A DNA stretch of 33,625 nt from an uncultured Paraprevotella sp. (GTDB taxonomy: Bacteria > Bacteroidota > Bacteroidia > Bacteroidales > Bacteroidaceae): the NCBI GenBank assembly GCA_944321525.1, contig CALULQ010000074.1:1-33625 (forward strand). The letters run 5' to 3'. Below the pieces are notes generated by a model that saw nothing but the letters and a program-made list of their open reading frames with translations, was not told the origin of the DNA and did no database searches. Positions 1 through 7,942 of this stretch are shown here, piece after piece. The position numbers were made by a program, and so were the translations under genes. Each line of letters opens with the position of its first letter. Positions within the stretch are counted from its first letter, which is position 1.

Positions 1-2
1 AG

Positions 3-16
3 AGTACTCGAGTACT
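3..16. repeat. 14-bp perfect palindrome
   Basis: AGTACTCGAGTACT is its own reverse complement. It lies at the very edge of the window, upstream of the first gene, so its context is not visible. It could be a regulator-binding site or part of a hairpin belonging to the preceding gene. No function is claimed. Confidence 0.4.
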
Positions 17-153
17 TGCCGCAAAGTACAATCACGGACTCCGCAAAGCGTTCGTCCGCTTTCCGCGGAACAACGGTCGGAAACGCCGCCTTCGCCCCGG
101 CGCGCGGGGGCGTCGCTGCCCATTATTTTGGTCATAAAAAAGCGCGCTTTCTG

Positions 154-183
154 TTTGCTTCTGAGAAAAAGTCGTTAACTTTG
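154..183 (+). promoter_or_regulatory. Bacteroidetes-type promoter of the first operon
   Basis: TTTG at 154-157 and TAACTTTG at 176-183 match the Bacteroidetes -33 (TTTG) and -7 (TAnnTTTG) elements, with an 18-bp spacer. The start codon at 221 follows about 37 bases later, which fits a leader of ordinary length. It probably drives the dehydrogenase, radical SAM and perhaps recA genes. Confidence 0.7.
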
Positions 184-220
184 CACAAAATACACATTAT
201 TAATCAATACCAATCAGAAA

Positions 221-1414
221 ATGGGAAAAGTTTTAATTATCGGTGCCGGCGGCGTGGCTACGGTCGCGGCGCACAAAGTGGCCCAGCATCCGGAAGTGTT
301 TGACGAGATTATGATTGCCAGCCGGACCAAGGCCAAGTGCGATGCCATCGTGAAGGCCATCGGGAATCCGGCCATCCGGACAGCACAGGTGGATGCCGAC
401 AACGTGGACGAACTGGTGAAACTCTTCGAAGGCTTCAAGCCCGACATGGTGATGAACCTGGCCTTGCCTTATCAGGACCTGACCATCATGGAAGCTTGCC
501 TGCAGACGGGGTGCAACTATCTGGACACGGCCAACTACGAACCGAAAGACGTGGCCCATTTTGAATACAGCTGGCAGTGGGCCTACAAGAAGCGTTTCGA
601 GGACGCCGGCCTGACCGCCATCCTCGGCTGCGGATTCGACCCGGGCGTCTCCGGCGTGTACACGGCATACGCCGCCAAGCATCATTTCGACGAAATCCAG
701 TATCTGGACATCGTGGACTGCAACGCGGGCGACCATCATAAGGCCTTCGCCACCAACTTCAACCCGGAAATCAACATCCGTGAGATTACCCAAAACGGGC
801 GCTACTATGAGGATGGAAAGTGGGTGGAGACGAAGCCCATGGAAATCCACAAGGACCTGACGTACCCCAACATCGGGCCGCGCGACTCCTACCTGCTTTA
901 CCACGAGGAGCTGGAATCGCTGGTGAAGAACTTCCCCACCATCAGGCGCGCCCGCTTCTGGATGACCTTCGGGCAGGAATACCTGACCCACCTGCGCGTG
1001 ATCCAGAACATCGGCATGGCCCGCATCGACGAGGTGGACTACAACGGCGTGAAAATCGTGCCGCTCCAGTTCCTGAAGGCCGTGCTCCCCAATCCGCAGG
1101 ACCTGGGCGAGAACTACGAGGGCGAGACAAGCATCGGCTGCCGCATCCGCGGACTGAAGGACGGCCAGGAGCACACCTATTATATATATAACAACTGCAG
1201 CCACCACGCCGCCTACCTGGAGACGGGCATGCAGGGCGTGAGCTACACCACGGGCGTGCCGGCCATGATCGGCGCCATGATGTTCATGAAGGGCATCTGG
1301 AAGAAGCCCGGCGTGTGGAACGTGGAGGAGTTCGACCCAGACCCCTTCATGGAAGAGCTGAACAAGGACGGACTGCCCTGGCACGAGGTGTTCGACGGCG
1401 ACTTGGAACTCTAA
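221..1414 (+). CDS. carboxynorspermidine/carboxyspermidine dehydrogenase (saccharopine dehydrogenase family)
   Basis: The 397-residue product starts with a Rossmann nucleotide-binding motif (VLIIGAGGVATVAAHK, about residues 4-19), followed by the saccharopine-dehydrogenase-like run MNLALPYQDLTIMEACL near residue 80. Length and layout fit the carboxynorspermidine synthase (CANSDH/CASDH) branch, which reductively condenses aspartate semialdehyde with a diamine for spermidine synthesis in the cytosol. The ATG at 221 sits 37 bases after a good promoter. The radical SAM gene begins 6 bases after the stop, so the two are almost certainly cotranscribed. Saccharopine reductase proper is less likely because Bacteroidales make lysine by the diaminopimelate route. 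The substrate assignment rests on family resemblance and not on a visible specificity residue. Confidence 0.85.
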   Translation: MGKVLIIGAGGVATVAAHKVAQHPEVFDEIMIASRTKAKCDAIVKAIGNPAIRTAQVDADNVDELVKLFEGFKPDMVMNLALPYQDLTIMEACLQTGCNYLDTANYEPKDVAHFEYSWQWAYKKRFEDAGLTAILGCGFDPGVSGVYTAYAAKHHFDEIQYLDIVDCNAGDHHKAFATNFNPEINIREITQNGRYYEDGKWVETKPMEIHKDLTYPNIGPRDSYLLYHEELESLVKNFPTIRRARFWMTFGQEYLTHLRVIQNIGMARIDEVDYNGVKIVPLQFLKAVLPNPQDLGENYEGETSIGCRIRGLKDGQEHTYYIYNNCSHHAAYLETGMQGVSYTTGVPAMIGAMMFMKGIWKKPGVWNVEEFDPDPFMEELNKDGLPWHEVFDGDLEL

Positions 1415-1420
1415 GGCGCG

Positions 1421-2449
1421 ATGGGCGACATCTACAGGCTGTTCAGACTTTTCGGCAAGTTGCCCGGCACGCGCCTGAAACTGGCGGCCCTCTACGGGTT
1501 GCACGTGACGGGGCGGCGCTATCTGGGCGTGTTCCTCGACCCCGTGCTGGCCTGCAACTTCAGGTGCCGCATGTGCTATTTCAGCGATGAGGCCTACCGC
1601 AGGGAGGCGCGCGGGGTGATGTCGATGGACGACTACCGGCGGGTGGCCGGGGCCTTGTTCCGCCGGACGCTCAAGCTGCAGCTCGGCTGCGGGGCGGAGC
1701 CCACGCTCTACAAGGAACTGGGCGAGCTGGTGCGGCTGGCCAAGCAGGCCGGAGTGCCCTATGTGTCGATGACCACCAACGGGGCGTTGCTCAGCGAGAA
1801 GCGCCTGACGGAATATGTGGAGGCCGGGTTGGACGAAATCACGCTGTCGGTGCACGGCACGCAGAAGTCCACCTACGAGTTCTTCATGGTGAACGGCAGC
1901 TTTGAGCGCTTCACCGCCCTGCTGGCCGACCTGGCACGGGTGAAGGCGCGCCATCCGGGATTCAAAGTCCGCATCAACTACACGATGAACGCGGACAACG
2001 TGGAGGAACTGAAACGCCTGCCCGAGCTGCTGGAAACGGTGCGCATAGACGTGTTGCAACTCCGCCCCATCCAGAAGATAGGGGAGCACACGGCCTACGA
2101 GAACTTCGACCTGACAAGGATTCTGGAGCTCTACGACGAGGTGTTGCTGCCCGTGCAGCGCTATTGCGCCGAGCGGGGCATCGCCTGCCTGATTCCGGAA
2201 AAGGAGAACCTCGTGGCGCTGGAGGAGGACAAGCCCGACGGGAAGTGGATGATTCAGGACGTGACCTACTGCTACGTGAGTCCCAACTTCTGTTGGAAGG
2301 GCGACTTCGACCTGCGCACGGACACTTTCGAGAGCTATTGCCGCAGGGTGGGGTGGGGCCATAAAATCTGGCGCTGCATCTTCCATGGCAAGGAGAAGCG
2401 GAAGAGGGACATGGACCGGACGAAAAGCTTGAACTACAAATTGAAGTAA
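1421..2449 (+). CDS. radical SAM protein with extra C-terminal cysteines
   Basis: The 342-residue protein carries the radical SAM cluster motif CNFRCRMC, with C45, C49 and C52 binding the [4Fe-4S] that cleaves S-adenosylmethionine. A TTNGALL stretch and a GCGAEPTLY segment belong to the usual radical SAM barrel. The C-terminal part has further cysteines ([16 protein letters not shown] and later YCRR, WRCIF), which may hold an auxiliary cluster as in SPASM/Twitch proteins. It lies 6 bases after the dehydrogenase and 22 bases before recA, so it is in the same operon. The substrate is unknown. It might modify a peptide or a small molecule, and the link to polyamine synthesis is only by position. 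Confidence 0.8.
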   Translation: MGDIYRLFRLFGKLPGTRLKLAALYGLHVTGRRYLGVFLDPVLACNFRCRMCYFSDEAYRREARGVMSMDDYRRVAGALFRRTLKLQLGCGAEPTLYKELGELVRLAKQAGVPYVSMTTNGALLSEKRLTEYVEAGLDEITLSVHGTQKSTYEFFMVNGSFERFTALLADLARVKARHPGFKVRINYTMNADNVEELKRLPELLETVRIDVLQLRPIQKIGEHTAYENFDLTRILELYDEVLLPVQRYCAERGIACLIPEKENLVALEEDKPDGKWMIQDVTYCYVSPNFCWKGDFDLRTDTFESYCRRVGWGHKIWRCIFHGKEKRKRDMDRTKSLNYKLK

Positions 2450-2471
2450 CATAAAAAAACGAAACGAGATT

Positions 2472-3509
2472 ATGGCAAAAAAGGAAGAAGAGGCAGCACT
2501 GTTTGCCGGGCCGAACACGGAGAAGCTCAAGGCCCTGCAGGCTGCCATGGACAAGATAGAGAAGAACTTTGGCAAAGGCTCCATCATGAAGCTGGGAGAC
2601 GACCACGTGGAGCAGGTCGACGTCATCCCCACGGGCTCCATCGCCCTGAACGCCGCCTTGGGCGTGGGGGGCTATCCCCGCGGGCGCATCATCGAAATCT
2701 ATGGTCCGGAAAGTTCCGGTAAGACCACCCTGGCCATCCACGCCATTGCCGAGGCACAGAAGATGGGCGGCATAGCGGCCTTCATCGACGCCGAGCACGC
2801 CTTCGACCGCTTCTATGCGGCCAAGCTGGGCGTGGACGTGGACAACCTCTGGATTTCGCAGCCCGACAACGGGGAGCAGGCCTTGGAAATCGCCGACCAG
2901 TTGATCCGCTCGTCGGCCATCGACATCATCGTCATCGACTCCGTGGCGGCCCTCACGCCGAAGGCGGAAATCGAAGGCGACATGGGCGACAACAAGGTGG
3001 GCCTGCAGGCCCGCCTGATGAGCCAGGCCCTGCGCAAGCTGACCTCCACCATCAGCAAGACCAACACCACGTGCATCTTCATCAACCAGCTGCGCGAGAA
3101 AATCGGCGTGATGTTCGGTAATCCCGAGACCACGACGGGCGGCAATGCCCTGAAGTTTTATGCCAGCGTGCGGCTGGACATCCGCCGCGTGACGAGCATC
3201 AAGGACGGCGACGAGGTGATCGGCAACCAAGTGCGCGTGAAGGTGGTGAAGAACAAGGTGGCTCCCCCCTTCCGCAAGGCGGAGTTTGAAATCACCTTTG
3301 GCGAAGGCATTTCGAAAATCGGGGAAATCGTGGACTTGGGCACCGAACTGGGCATCCTGAAGAAGAGTGGTTCGTGGTATAGCTACAACGACACGAAAAT
3401 CGGCCAGGGCCGCGACGCGGTGAAGAACATGCTGAAGGACAATCCCGAGCTGGCCGAGGAGATAGAAGCGCAGATAGCGACAGCCCTGCAAGACGCCCAT
3501 TCCAACTGA
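2472..3509 (+). CDS. recA: RecA recombinase
   Basis: The 345-residue product has the full RecA signature: the Walker A motif GPESSGKT at residues 78-85, the Walker B-type stretch [12 protein letters not shown], the loop region [27 protein letters not shown], and the canonical N-terminal helix [22 protein letters not shown]. It forms nucleoprotein filaments on single-stranded DNA for strand exchange and stimulates SOS repressor self-cleavage where one exists. The length is normal and there is no intein. The start ATG lies 22 bases after the radical SAM gene. A GC-rich hairpin follows the stop. I see no clear SOS box, and expression may depend on the upstream operon promoter. Confidence 0.98.
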   Translation: MAKKEEEAALFAGPNTEKLKALQAAMDKIEKNFGKGSIMKLGDDHVEQVDVIPTGSIALNAALGVGGYPRGRIIEIYGPESSGKTTLAIHAIAEAQKMGGIAAFIDAEHAFDRFYAAKLGVDVDNLWISQPDNGEQALEIADQLIRSSAIDIIVIDSVAALTPKAEIEGDMGDNKVGLQARLMSQALRKLTSTISKTNTTCIFINQLREKIGVMFGNPETTTGGNALKFYASVRLDIRRVTSIKDGDEVIGNQVRVKVVKNKVAPPFRKAEFEITFGEGISKIGEIVDLGTELGILKKSGSWYSYNDTKIGQGRDAVKNMLKDNPELAEEIEAQIATALQDAHSN

Positions 3510-3530
3510 GGCGCGTCGCAGGAGGCAGGC

Positions 3531-3575
3531 ATAGCCCGCTCCGGACCATCCGACGGATGACCCGAAGCGGGCTAT
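3531..3575 (+). terminator. hairpin after recA
   Basis: ATAGCCCGCT (3531-3540) and AGCGGGCTAT (3566-3575) are a perfect 10-bp inverted repeat. The loop contains a smaller stem around CATCCG/CGGATG. No U-rich tail follows, so it is a terminator-like or stabilising hairpin and not a textbook intrinsic terminator. The remaining intergenic sequence up to 3845 is AT-rich and shows only the promoter element noted next. Confidence 0.6.
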
Positions 3576-3786
3576 CGGGGAATATGTTGTAGAAAAGCAG
3601 ATGGTTTCCGGCGTCTTTTGTTTTGGATGATATGATTCAAATAATGCGATGTTTGTGTTATTTCTTTACACTTATGTTTACTGGTTCTTTAGCTCGTAAA
3701 TAACTTCTAGGGCGTGACCGTGAATAAAAAATGGGAGGGTAAATTAAAAAAGTTCCGAAAGAAGAGATTTATTTTAGGAAAAGGAG

Positions 3787-3794
3787 TATATTTG
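3787..3794 (+). promoter_or_regulatory. -7 box before the lipoprotein gene
   Basis: TATATTTG matches the Bacteroidetes TAnnTTTG element and lies 51 bases before the ATG at 3846. No clean TTTG is found at the -33 distance. It implies that the AT-rich gene set after recA has its own promoter. Confidence 0.5.
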
Positions 3795-3845
3795 CTAGAT
3801 GAAGTTAAAACTTATATAAATTAGTCTTTTTAATCTTAATTATCC

Positions 3846-5444
3846 ATGGAGAAAATCAAAAACTTGATGAAGTTCTTGTGGCCAATTCATGGTTCATGCA
3901 CGAAGCAAAGGCTTGGGTATGGGCATTCTCGAAATGCTATTCGGGGAATGATGGCCGTTTGTGTTTGTATCTTATCCTTGACTTTATCGGTGTCTGTTTT
4001 GTTGTCGGGATGTTACGATGAGTTGGAAATGTTTGACGGAACACCTGAGAGCGAAAAATACGCTCCAGATATTGTGAAAAGAACCAAGGCCATGCTTGAA
4101 AACAAGCCAGATTTTAGTTTACCTGATATGGAGAAACATGTTGTCGATTTTCAGAAGAAAATAAAAAGCCAATCCGTTGGTCTTGAAGTGGATTGGGACG
4201 ATTTTCATTTGTGGGTCGAAGGAAATATGGAAATGGCTATTTTCCCGATTAAGACTAAAAAGCGCCAAGTCGCTTTTACTGTGCTCAGCATGGGTGGACA
4301 AACTCGGAAGTGTATGAATATGGTGACCAGTAAGCTCCTTTCTCGGCAGAACGAGGACAATACTCTTACGGGGGTAGTGTTGACATATGTTTATGATCAG
4401 AATTATTATAATGAATACGGGAAAGAACTTGATGCGTTAAATTATGATTTGGAGAATTCACATTTTACCGGTTATTTTATCACGTCCAAGTTGGATGGTA
4501 CCATATTGATGGGACGTAGGGTGGAGAACGGGCGTGATGTCTTTGCCTTTAGAGTGAAGTCTTCAGTTTCGTCTATGGACAAGGATTCGCATGGAGATTG
4601 TGATGTTCACTTGTATTTAAGTTTGAATCCGATAGTCGTCGCCACCCGCACATCTTCGTTGAATTCCGAATACGATCCGTTTGAGAAGTGCATGTTTTGT
4701 GGTAATAATTGGGATGACTGTACGTGTTTGGAAATAGTGGCGTGTGAGAAGTGCGGCCAAAAAATAATCAATGGGAAATGTGGTTGTCCTGACGGTGAGC
4801 CGGAAACGGGGGGTGACAACGGACAAACAGGAACGGCATGTCCGCTTTGCGGAGCGTATCCGTGCAGGTGTGGTTCAGGAGGGACAGGCTCAACCGGTGG
4901 TGGAGGCACAACCGGCGGTGGGGGTACAACCGGAGGAGGTACTTCCATTGGAGGAGGAAATAATACGGGCACGACCCAAGCGGCCATACCGGGTGTGGCG
5001 GCCGTTGAGCAGGCCGTTAAAGATGCAGTGGCAGAAATGACCCGATTGTATGGATCGTCAAAATCAGTTTGTAATTATGGTGTGCAGGCTGCATTTAAAA
5101 ACATTTTTGGCAGTTCTAACCTTCCGCCGGGAATGAAAGGTTTGGCCAATACGATGACACAAGCTTGGAAGTCCAATCCTAAATATTGGCAACCAATTTC
5201 TCTGTCTCAAACGCAGGATTACGCCAATAGAGGATATTTTGTAGTAGCGGGGTATATCGGACCTGACAATGGGCATGTGGTAGTGATAGTACCCGGAACT
5301 GAAAAGTATAGCTCATCATGGGGGGGCTATGTTCCGACTACAATGGATACAGGAGCTGGAAAGAGGTGGTACAATAGGCATTTGAATGAAAGCTTCGGTG
5401 CCGGAAAGAAAGATTATATTACGTATTATTATTATAAATATTGA
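3846..5444 (+). CDS. putative lipoprotein with Cys-rich middle and possible Cys/His hydrolase domain
   Basis: I do not recognise this 532-residue protein as a named family. A hydrophobic segment ends in a lipobox, LLSGC, with C56 as the likely lipidated residue. The N-terminal region before it is long (about 34 residues), and the ATG coding the methionine at about 35 would give a more usual signal peptide. Residues about 280-345 hold paired cysteines (CMFCG, CEKCGQ, CPLCGAYPCRCG), probably metal-binding knuckles, followed by a Gly/Thr-rich linker. The C-terminal 150 residues show CNYGVQAAF (C409) and NGHVVVIVPG (H477), the spacing and style of NlpC/P60 or CHAP-like amidases. The next gene overlaps the stop by one base. 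Toxin-like action on peptidoglycan is an inference. A structural or adhesive role is the alternative. Confidence 0.6.
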   Translation: MEKIKNLMKFLWPIHGSCTKQRLGYGHSRNAIRGMMAVCVCILSLTLSVSVLLSGCYDELEMFDGTPESEKYAPDIVKRTKAMLENKPDFSLPDMEKHVVDFQKKIKSQSVGLEVDWDDFHLWVEGNMEMAIFPIKTKKRQVAFTVLSMGGQTRKCMNMVTSKLLSRQNEDNTLTGVVLTYVYDQNYYNEYGKELDALNYDLENSHFTGYFITSKLDGTILMGRRVENGRDVFAFRVKSSVSSMDKDSHGDCDVHLYLSLNPIVVATRTSSLNSEYDPFEKCMFCGNNWDDCTCLEIVACEKCGQKIINGKCGCPDGEPETGGDNGQTGTACPLCGAYPCRCGSGGTGSTGGGGTTGGGGTTGGGTSIGGGNNTGTTQAAIPGVAAVEQAVKDAVAEMTRLYGSSKSVCNYGVQAAFKNIFGSSNLPPGMKGLANTMTQAWKSNPKYWQPISLSQTQDYANRGYFVVAGYIGPDNGHVVVIVPGTEKYSSSWGGYVPTTMDTGAGKRWYNRHLNESFGAGKKDYITYYYYKY

Positions 5445-6112
5445 TGATTATGAAACAATTTTTGTTATTTTTTGTTTTGTTTGGAGCGACTTGCTCCATA
5501 GTGGCTCAAACAGAAGAAAATCTTTTTGATTGGCAGGATAATGCCACAGTCGTTGCAAAGGAAAGATTTATGGGGCTGTATAGGGGAAAGTATTCGAATG
5601 ATCCGACACATGTATATAAAAGCTTTGACGTGTCGATAGATGGGAAAAACTCGTATGTCCTGAAGATAAAAGGTTTTGATAAAACCATGGGTGGAAACTT
5701 TGATGCTTTTGAGATATATTATAATGGTAAACGAATCTTAGAATATTTCTCGTCAGACCTCTTATATGATGTCCGATATATTACGCGGGGAAAATCGAAT
5801 GATTATTTTATTAAGGTTCCGCTTTCGGATGATAGTTTTGCTTTGCTTTTTGGAGGGTGGCTTTTTGGAAGCGGTGATGAAACTACAGAGATGATTATAG
5901 TAGTCGTCTCTAAAGGTCATGCCAACGTGATATTTGATGATTATGCTTATGCTTATAAATATACTCCGGGGGAGAATTTTTCTATAGAATTTGTGGATGA
6001 TATTAATGGATTGCAGGATCTTTTTTCCTTCTCTGAAAGTTTCCTGAGAACCAGAACGAAACATAAAATATGGCGCGAAGGCAATATGTTGAAGTACAAA
6101 AGTTGGAAATAG
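5444..6112 (+). CDS. small secreted protein coupled to the lipoprotein gene
   Basis: The product of about 222 residues has a clear signal peptide (MKQFLLFFVLFGATCSIVAQ) and is predicted to be periplasmic or surface-exposed. The ATG at 5444 overlaps the upstream TGA (TGATG), which suggests translational coupling. A second ATG at 5450 is also possible. The mature part is rich in Asp, Phe and Tyr with alternating hydrophobic strands. I recognise no family or catalytic motif. Its exported state and one-base overlap with a gene encoding a possible cell-wall hydrolase would suit a periplasmic immunity or partner protein, but nothing in its sequence proves this. The gene is AT-rich compared with recA and shares this with its two neighbours. 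Confidence 0.6.
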   Translation: MIMKQFLLFFVLFGATCSIVAQTEENLFDWQDNATVVAKERFMGLYRGKYSNDPTHVYKSFDVSIDGKNSYVLKIKGFDKTMGGNFDAFEIYYNGKRILEYFSSDLLYDVRYITRGKSNDYFIKVPLSDDSFALLFGGWLFGSGDETTEMIIVVVSKGHANVIFDDYAYAYKYTPGENFSIEFVDDINGLQDLFSFSESFLRTRTKHKIWREGNMLKYKSWK

Positions 6113-6143
6113 ACAGATGGCTTGAGTCGTCAGAATCGTGAAC

Positions 6144-7883
6144 ATGGCTCAAACAGCATACAAGGGAACTGTATATCTTAGGATTTTATTCTGTTTCCTG
6201 TTATTTGTTGCGCCGTTCGTGGAATTTCTTATTCCCGGTGGTGACGTATATCTGGCAGGCGCTGCGGGCATCGTGGCGCTTGCTGGTATTGCATTTGGCA
6301 GGACGCGTCGGCAACGCACTCTTTTTCTCTCAAGAGTGGATGTCCTCTTTGTGATTTGTTGGATTTATGTGGCGTTCAATATGCCTTTGCCGTTGGATGG
6401 GGGAATGGGCATTGAGCTTATTGCCATGGGCGCAATCTGGGGATATGCCCGCTTGCATGACACGCCGCAGTTCCGGCGTGCTGTAGGAAGGTGGATGATA
6501 ATGGTTGGTTTGGGACAGGCTGCCGTTGGACTGTTGCAAGGTTGTGGCTTTTTGGACAGCTTCCATTCGGAGTTTGCTGTCACCGGTACTTTCGGGAATC
6601 CCGGCCCTTGGGGAGGCTATTTGGCTGTGGTGGCGGCCTTTTTACTGCCTTATGCGATGCAGGAGGGTTTGACACCTGTGAAGCGTGGAGCGTTGCTCGG
6701 GGGGATGGTGATGATTACTGTGGCTATGGTGTGGTCTGATTCCCGTGCTGCTTGGTGTTCTTTGGGTGTGGCAGTCTTTTTGTTTTTTTATCTGAAATAT
6801 CCCGTGAGAAAGCGTATGTTCAAAATTGTTGGCAGCGCATTGCTTGCGGCTGTGGTGACGGTGGCGGTTACTGTTCTGTATGGCTATCGTCCTGCATCGG
6901 CTGATGCAAGGATATTGATTTGGCAGGTTGTTGGAAAAATTGTGTCACAGGCCCCATTGACGGGTGTCGGGACGGGGCGGTTTGCGGCACATTACATGCC
7001 GGCACAAGCCGAATATTTGGTGACAGCCACGGATGAGGAGCGTCACATTGCTGGCGACAATACATTAGCCTATAATGAGACATTGACGGTATTGTGCGAG
7101 CAAGGGGTAGTTGGCTTGTGCCTTGGCGGGACTCTCATGGTCTTCGTAATGCGCGGGTTGAGACTTCTCTTTCGTTTGGATGGCAGTTCTGTTTTCTTTT
7201 TCCCTTTTGTGTCTTGGTTGGTTTTCTCGCAATTTTCTTATCCATTGAATGTGTGGAGTCTTGCTTGCTTGTTCCCTCTCATGGTAGCCATGGGCTCGGG
7301 ACAGAAGTCGGTGGTGCGTTTGCGGGAAACACACTGGTCGAGATTTTGTTGCTTGCGGTTGTTCTGTCGTGTTCTTCTTGGGGTCGGTAGCGTGTTGTTG
7401 ATGGTGTATTGTGCAGGGCGTTGGAAGGCGCAAGTTTGGATTCATGATTATAGCGTGTTCGCGTCATCATCCGACTGGCCTGGAGTGACGGTTGATTGTT
7501 TCATACGTCATGACCCCTTCCTTCTGGCTTGTTGTGCAGATGCGGCATTTTTGCGCGCTGATTTTTGTATGGCATTAAGCTACATGGAACAACTTTCACA
7601 ATACGTACAATTATCTCAATTGAACTTCAGGCAAGGTATATGTTATGAAGAAATAGGAGATACGTTGAATGCACTGGACAGCTACAACAGGGCCTCCCGA
7701 ATGATGCCAAGCTTGATGTCCCCTGTGTTTGCGGAATTTAATTTGTATCGTGCGGAGAACAAAAGGGACAAAGCTTTGTTCTTGGCACGGGAAATAGTGG
7801 ATTTCCGTCCCAAGGTGGAGAACCGGAAGACCAGGGCGATGAGGCAAGAAGCGCACCACTACCTTCAGCATGCAAGCGATTGA
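6144..7883 (+). CDS. O-antigen ligase/polymerase-like membrane protein with C-terminal TPR-like region
   Basis: The N-terminal 400 residues form about ten to twelve hydrophobic segments. The middle has GNPGPWGGYLA, WSDSRAAW and GVGTGRFAAHY, the pattern of Wzy_C/O-antigen ligase (WaaL-like) proteins, which transfer or polymerise undecaprenyl-linked glycans at the periplasmic face. After the last membrane segment, residues about 470-580 are soluble, with helical repeats (LNFRQGICYEEIGDTLNALDSYNRA) resembling TPRs. The ATG at 6144 was preferred over GTG at 6138. No glycosyltransferase or polysaccharide genes lie nearby, so the substrate is unclear, and the gene may serve protein glycosylation or a distant locus. 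It is separated by 31 bases from the small secreted protein and probably belongs to the same transcript. Confidence 0.75.
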   Translation: MAQTAYKGTVYLRILFCFLLFVAPFVEFLIPGGDVYLAGAAGIVALAGIAFGRTRRQRTLFLSRVDVLFVICWIYVAFNMPLPLDGGMGIELIAMGAIWGYARLHDTPQFRRAVGRWMIMVGLGQAAVGLLQGCGFLDSFHSEFAVTGTFGNPGPWGGYLAVVAAFLLPYAMQEGLTPVKRGALLGGMVMITVAMVWSDSRAAWCSLGVAVFLFFYLKYPVRKRMFKIVGSALLAAVVTVAVTVLYGYRPASADARILIWQVVGKIVSQAPLTGVGTGRFAAHYMPAQAEYLVTATDEERHIAGDNTLAYNETLTVLCEQGVVGLCLGGTLMVFVMRGLRLLFRLDGSSVFFFPFVSWLVFSQFSYPLNVWSLACLFPLMVAMGSGQKSVVRLRETHWSRFCCLRLFCRVLLGVGSVLLMVYCAGRWKAQVWIHDYSVFASSSDWPGVTVDCFIRHDPFLLACCADAAFLRADFCMALSYMEQLSQYVQLSQLNFRQGICYEEIGDTLNALDSYNRASRMMPSLMSPVFAEFNLYRAENKRDKALFLAREIVDFRPKVENRKTRAMRQEAHHYLQHASD

Positions 7884-7910
7884 GGACATGGGCTTGGCCG
7901 GAACCGTATG

Positions 7911-7937
7911 CGGCGGGAGGGAGTGCCGTTCCCGCCG
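7911..7937. terminator. hairpin between convergent genes
   Basis: CGGCGGGA (7911-7918) pairs with TCCCGCCG (7930-7937) in the 59-base gap between two converging genes. It could stop transcription from both sides. The U-tract is weak on both strands. Confidence 0.5.
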
Positions 7938-7942
7938 GCCTC

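Noticed and set aside
233..2641. 802-codon open frame on the minus strand
   Set aside because: It is a shadow of the GC-rich dehydrogenase, radical SAM and recA genes. The composition is His/Val/Leu-rich with no domain, and the plus-strand genes are clear.
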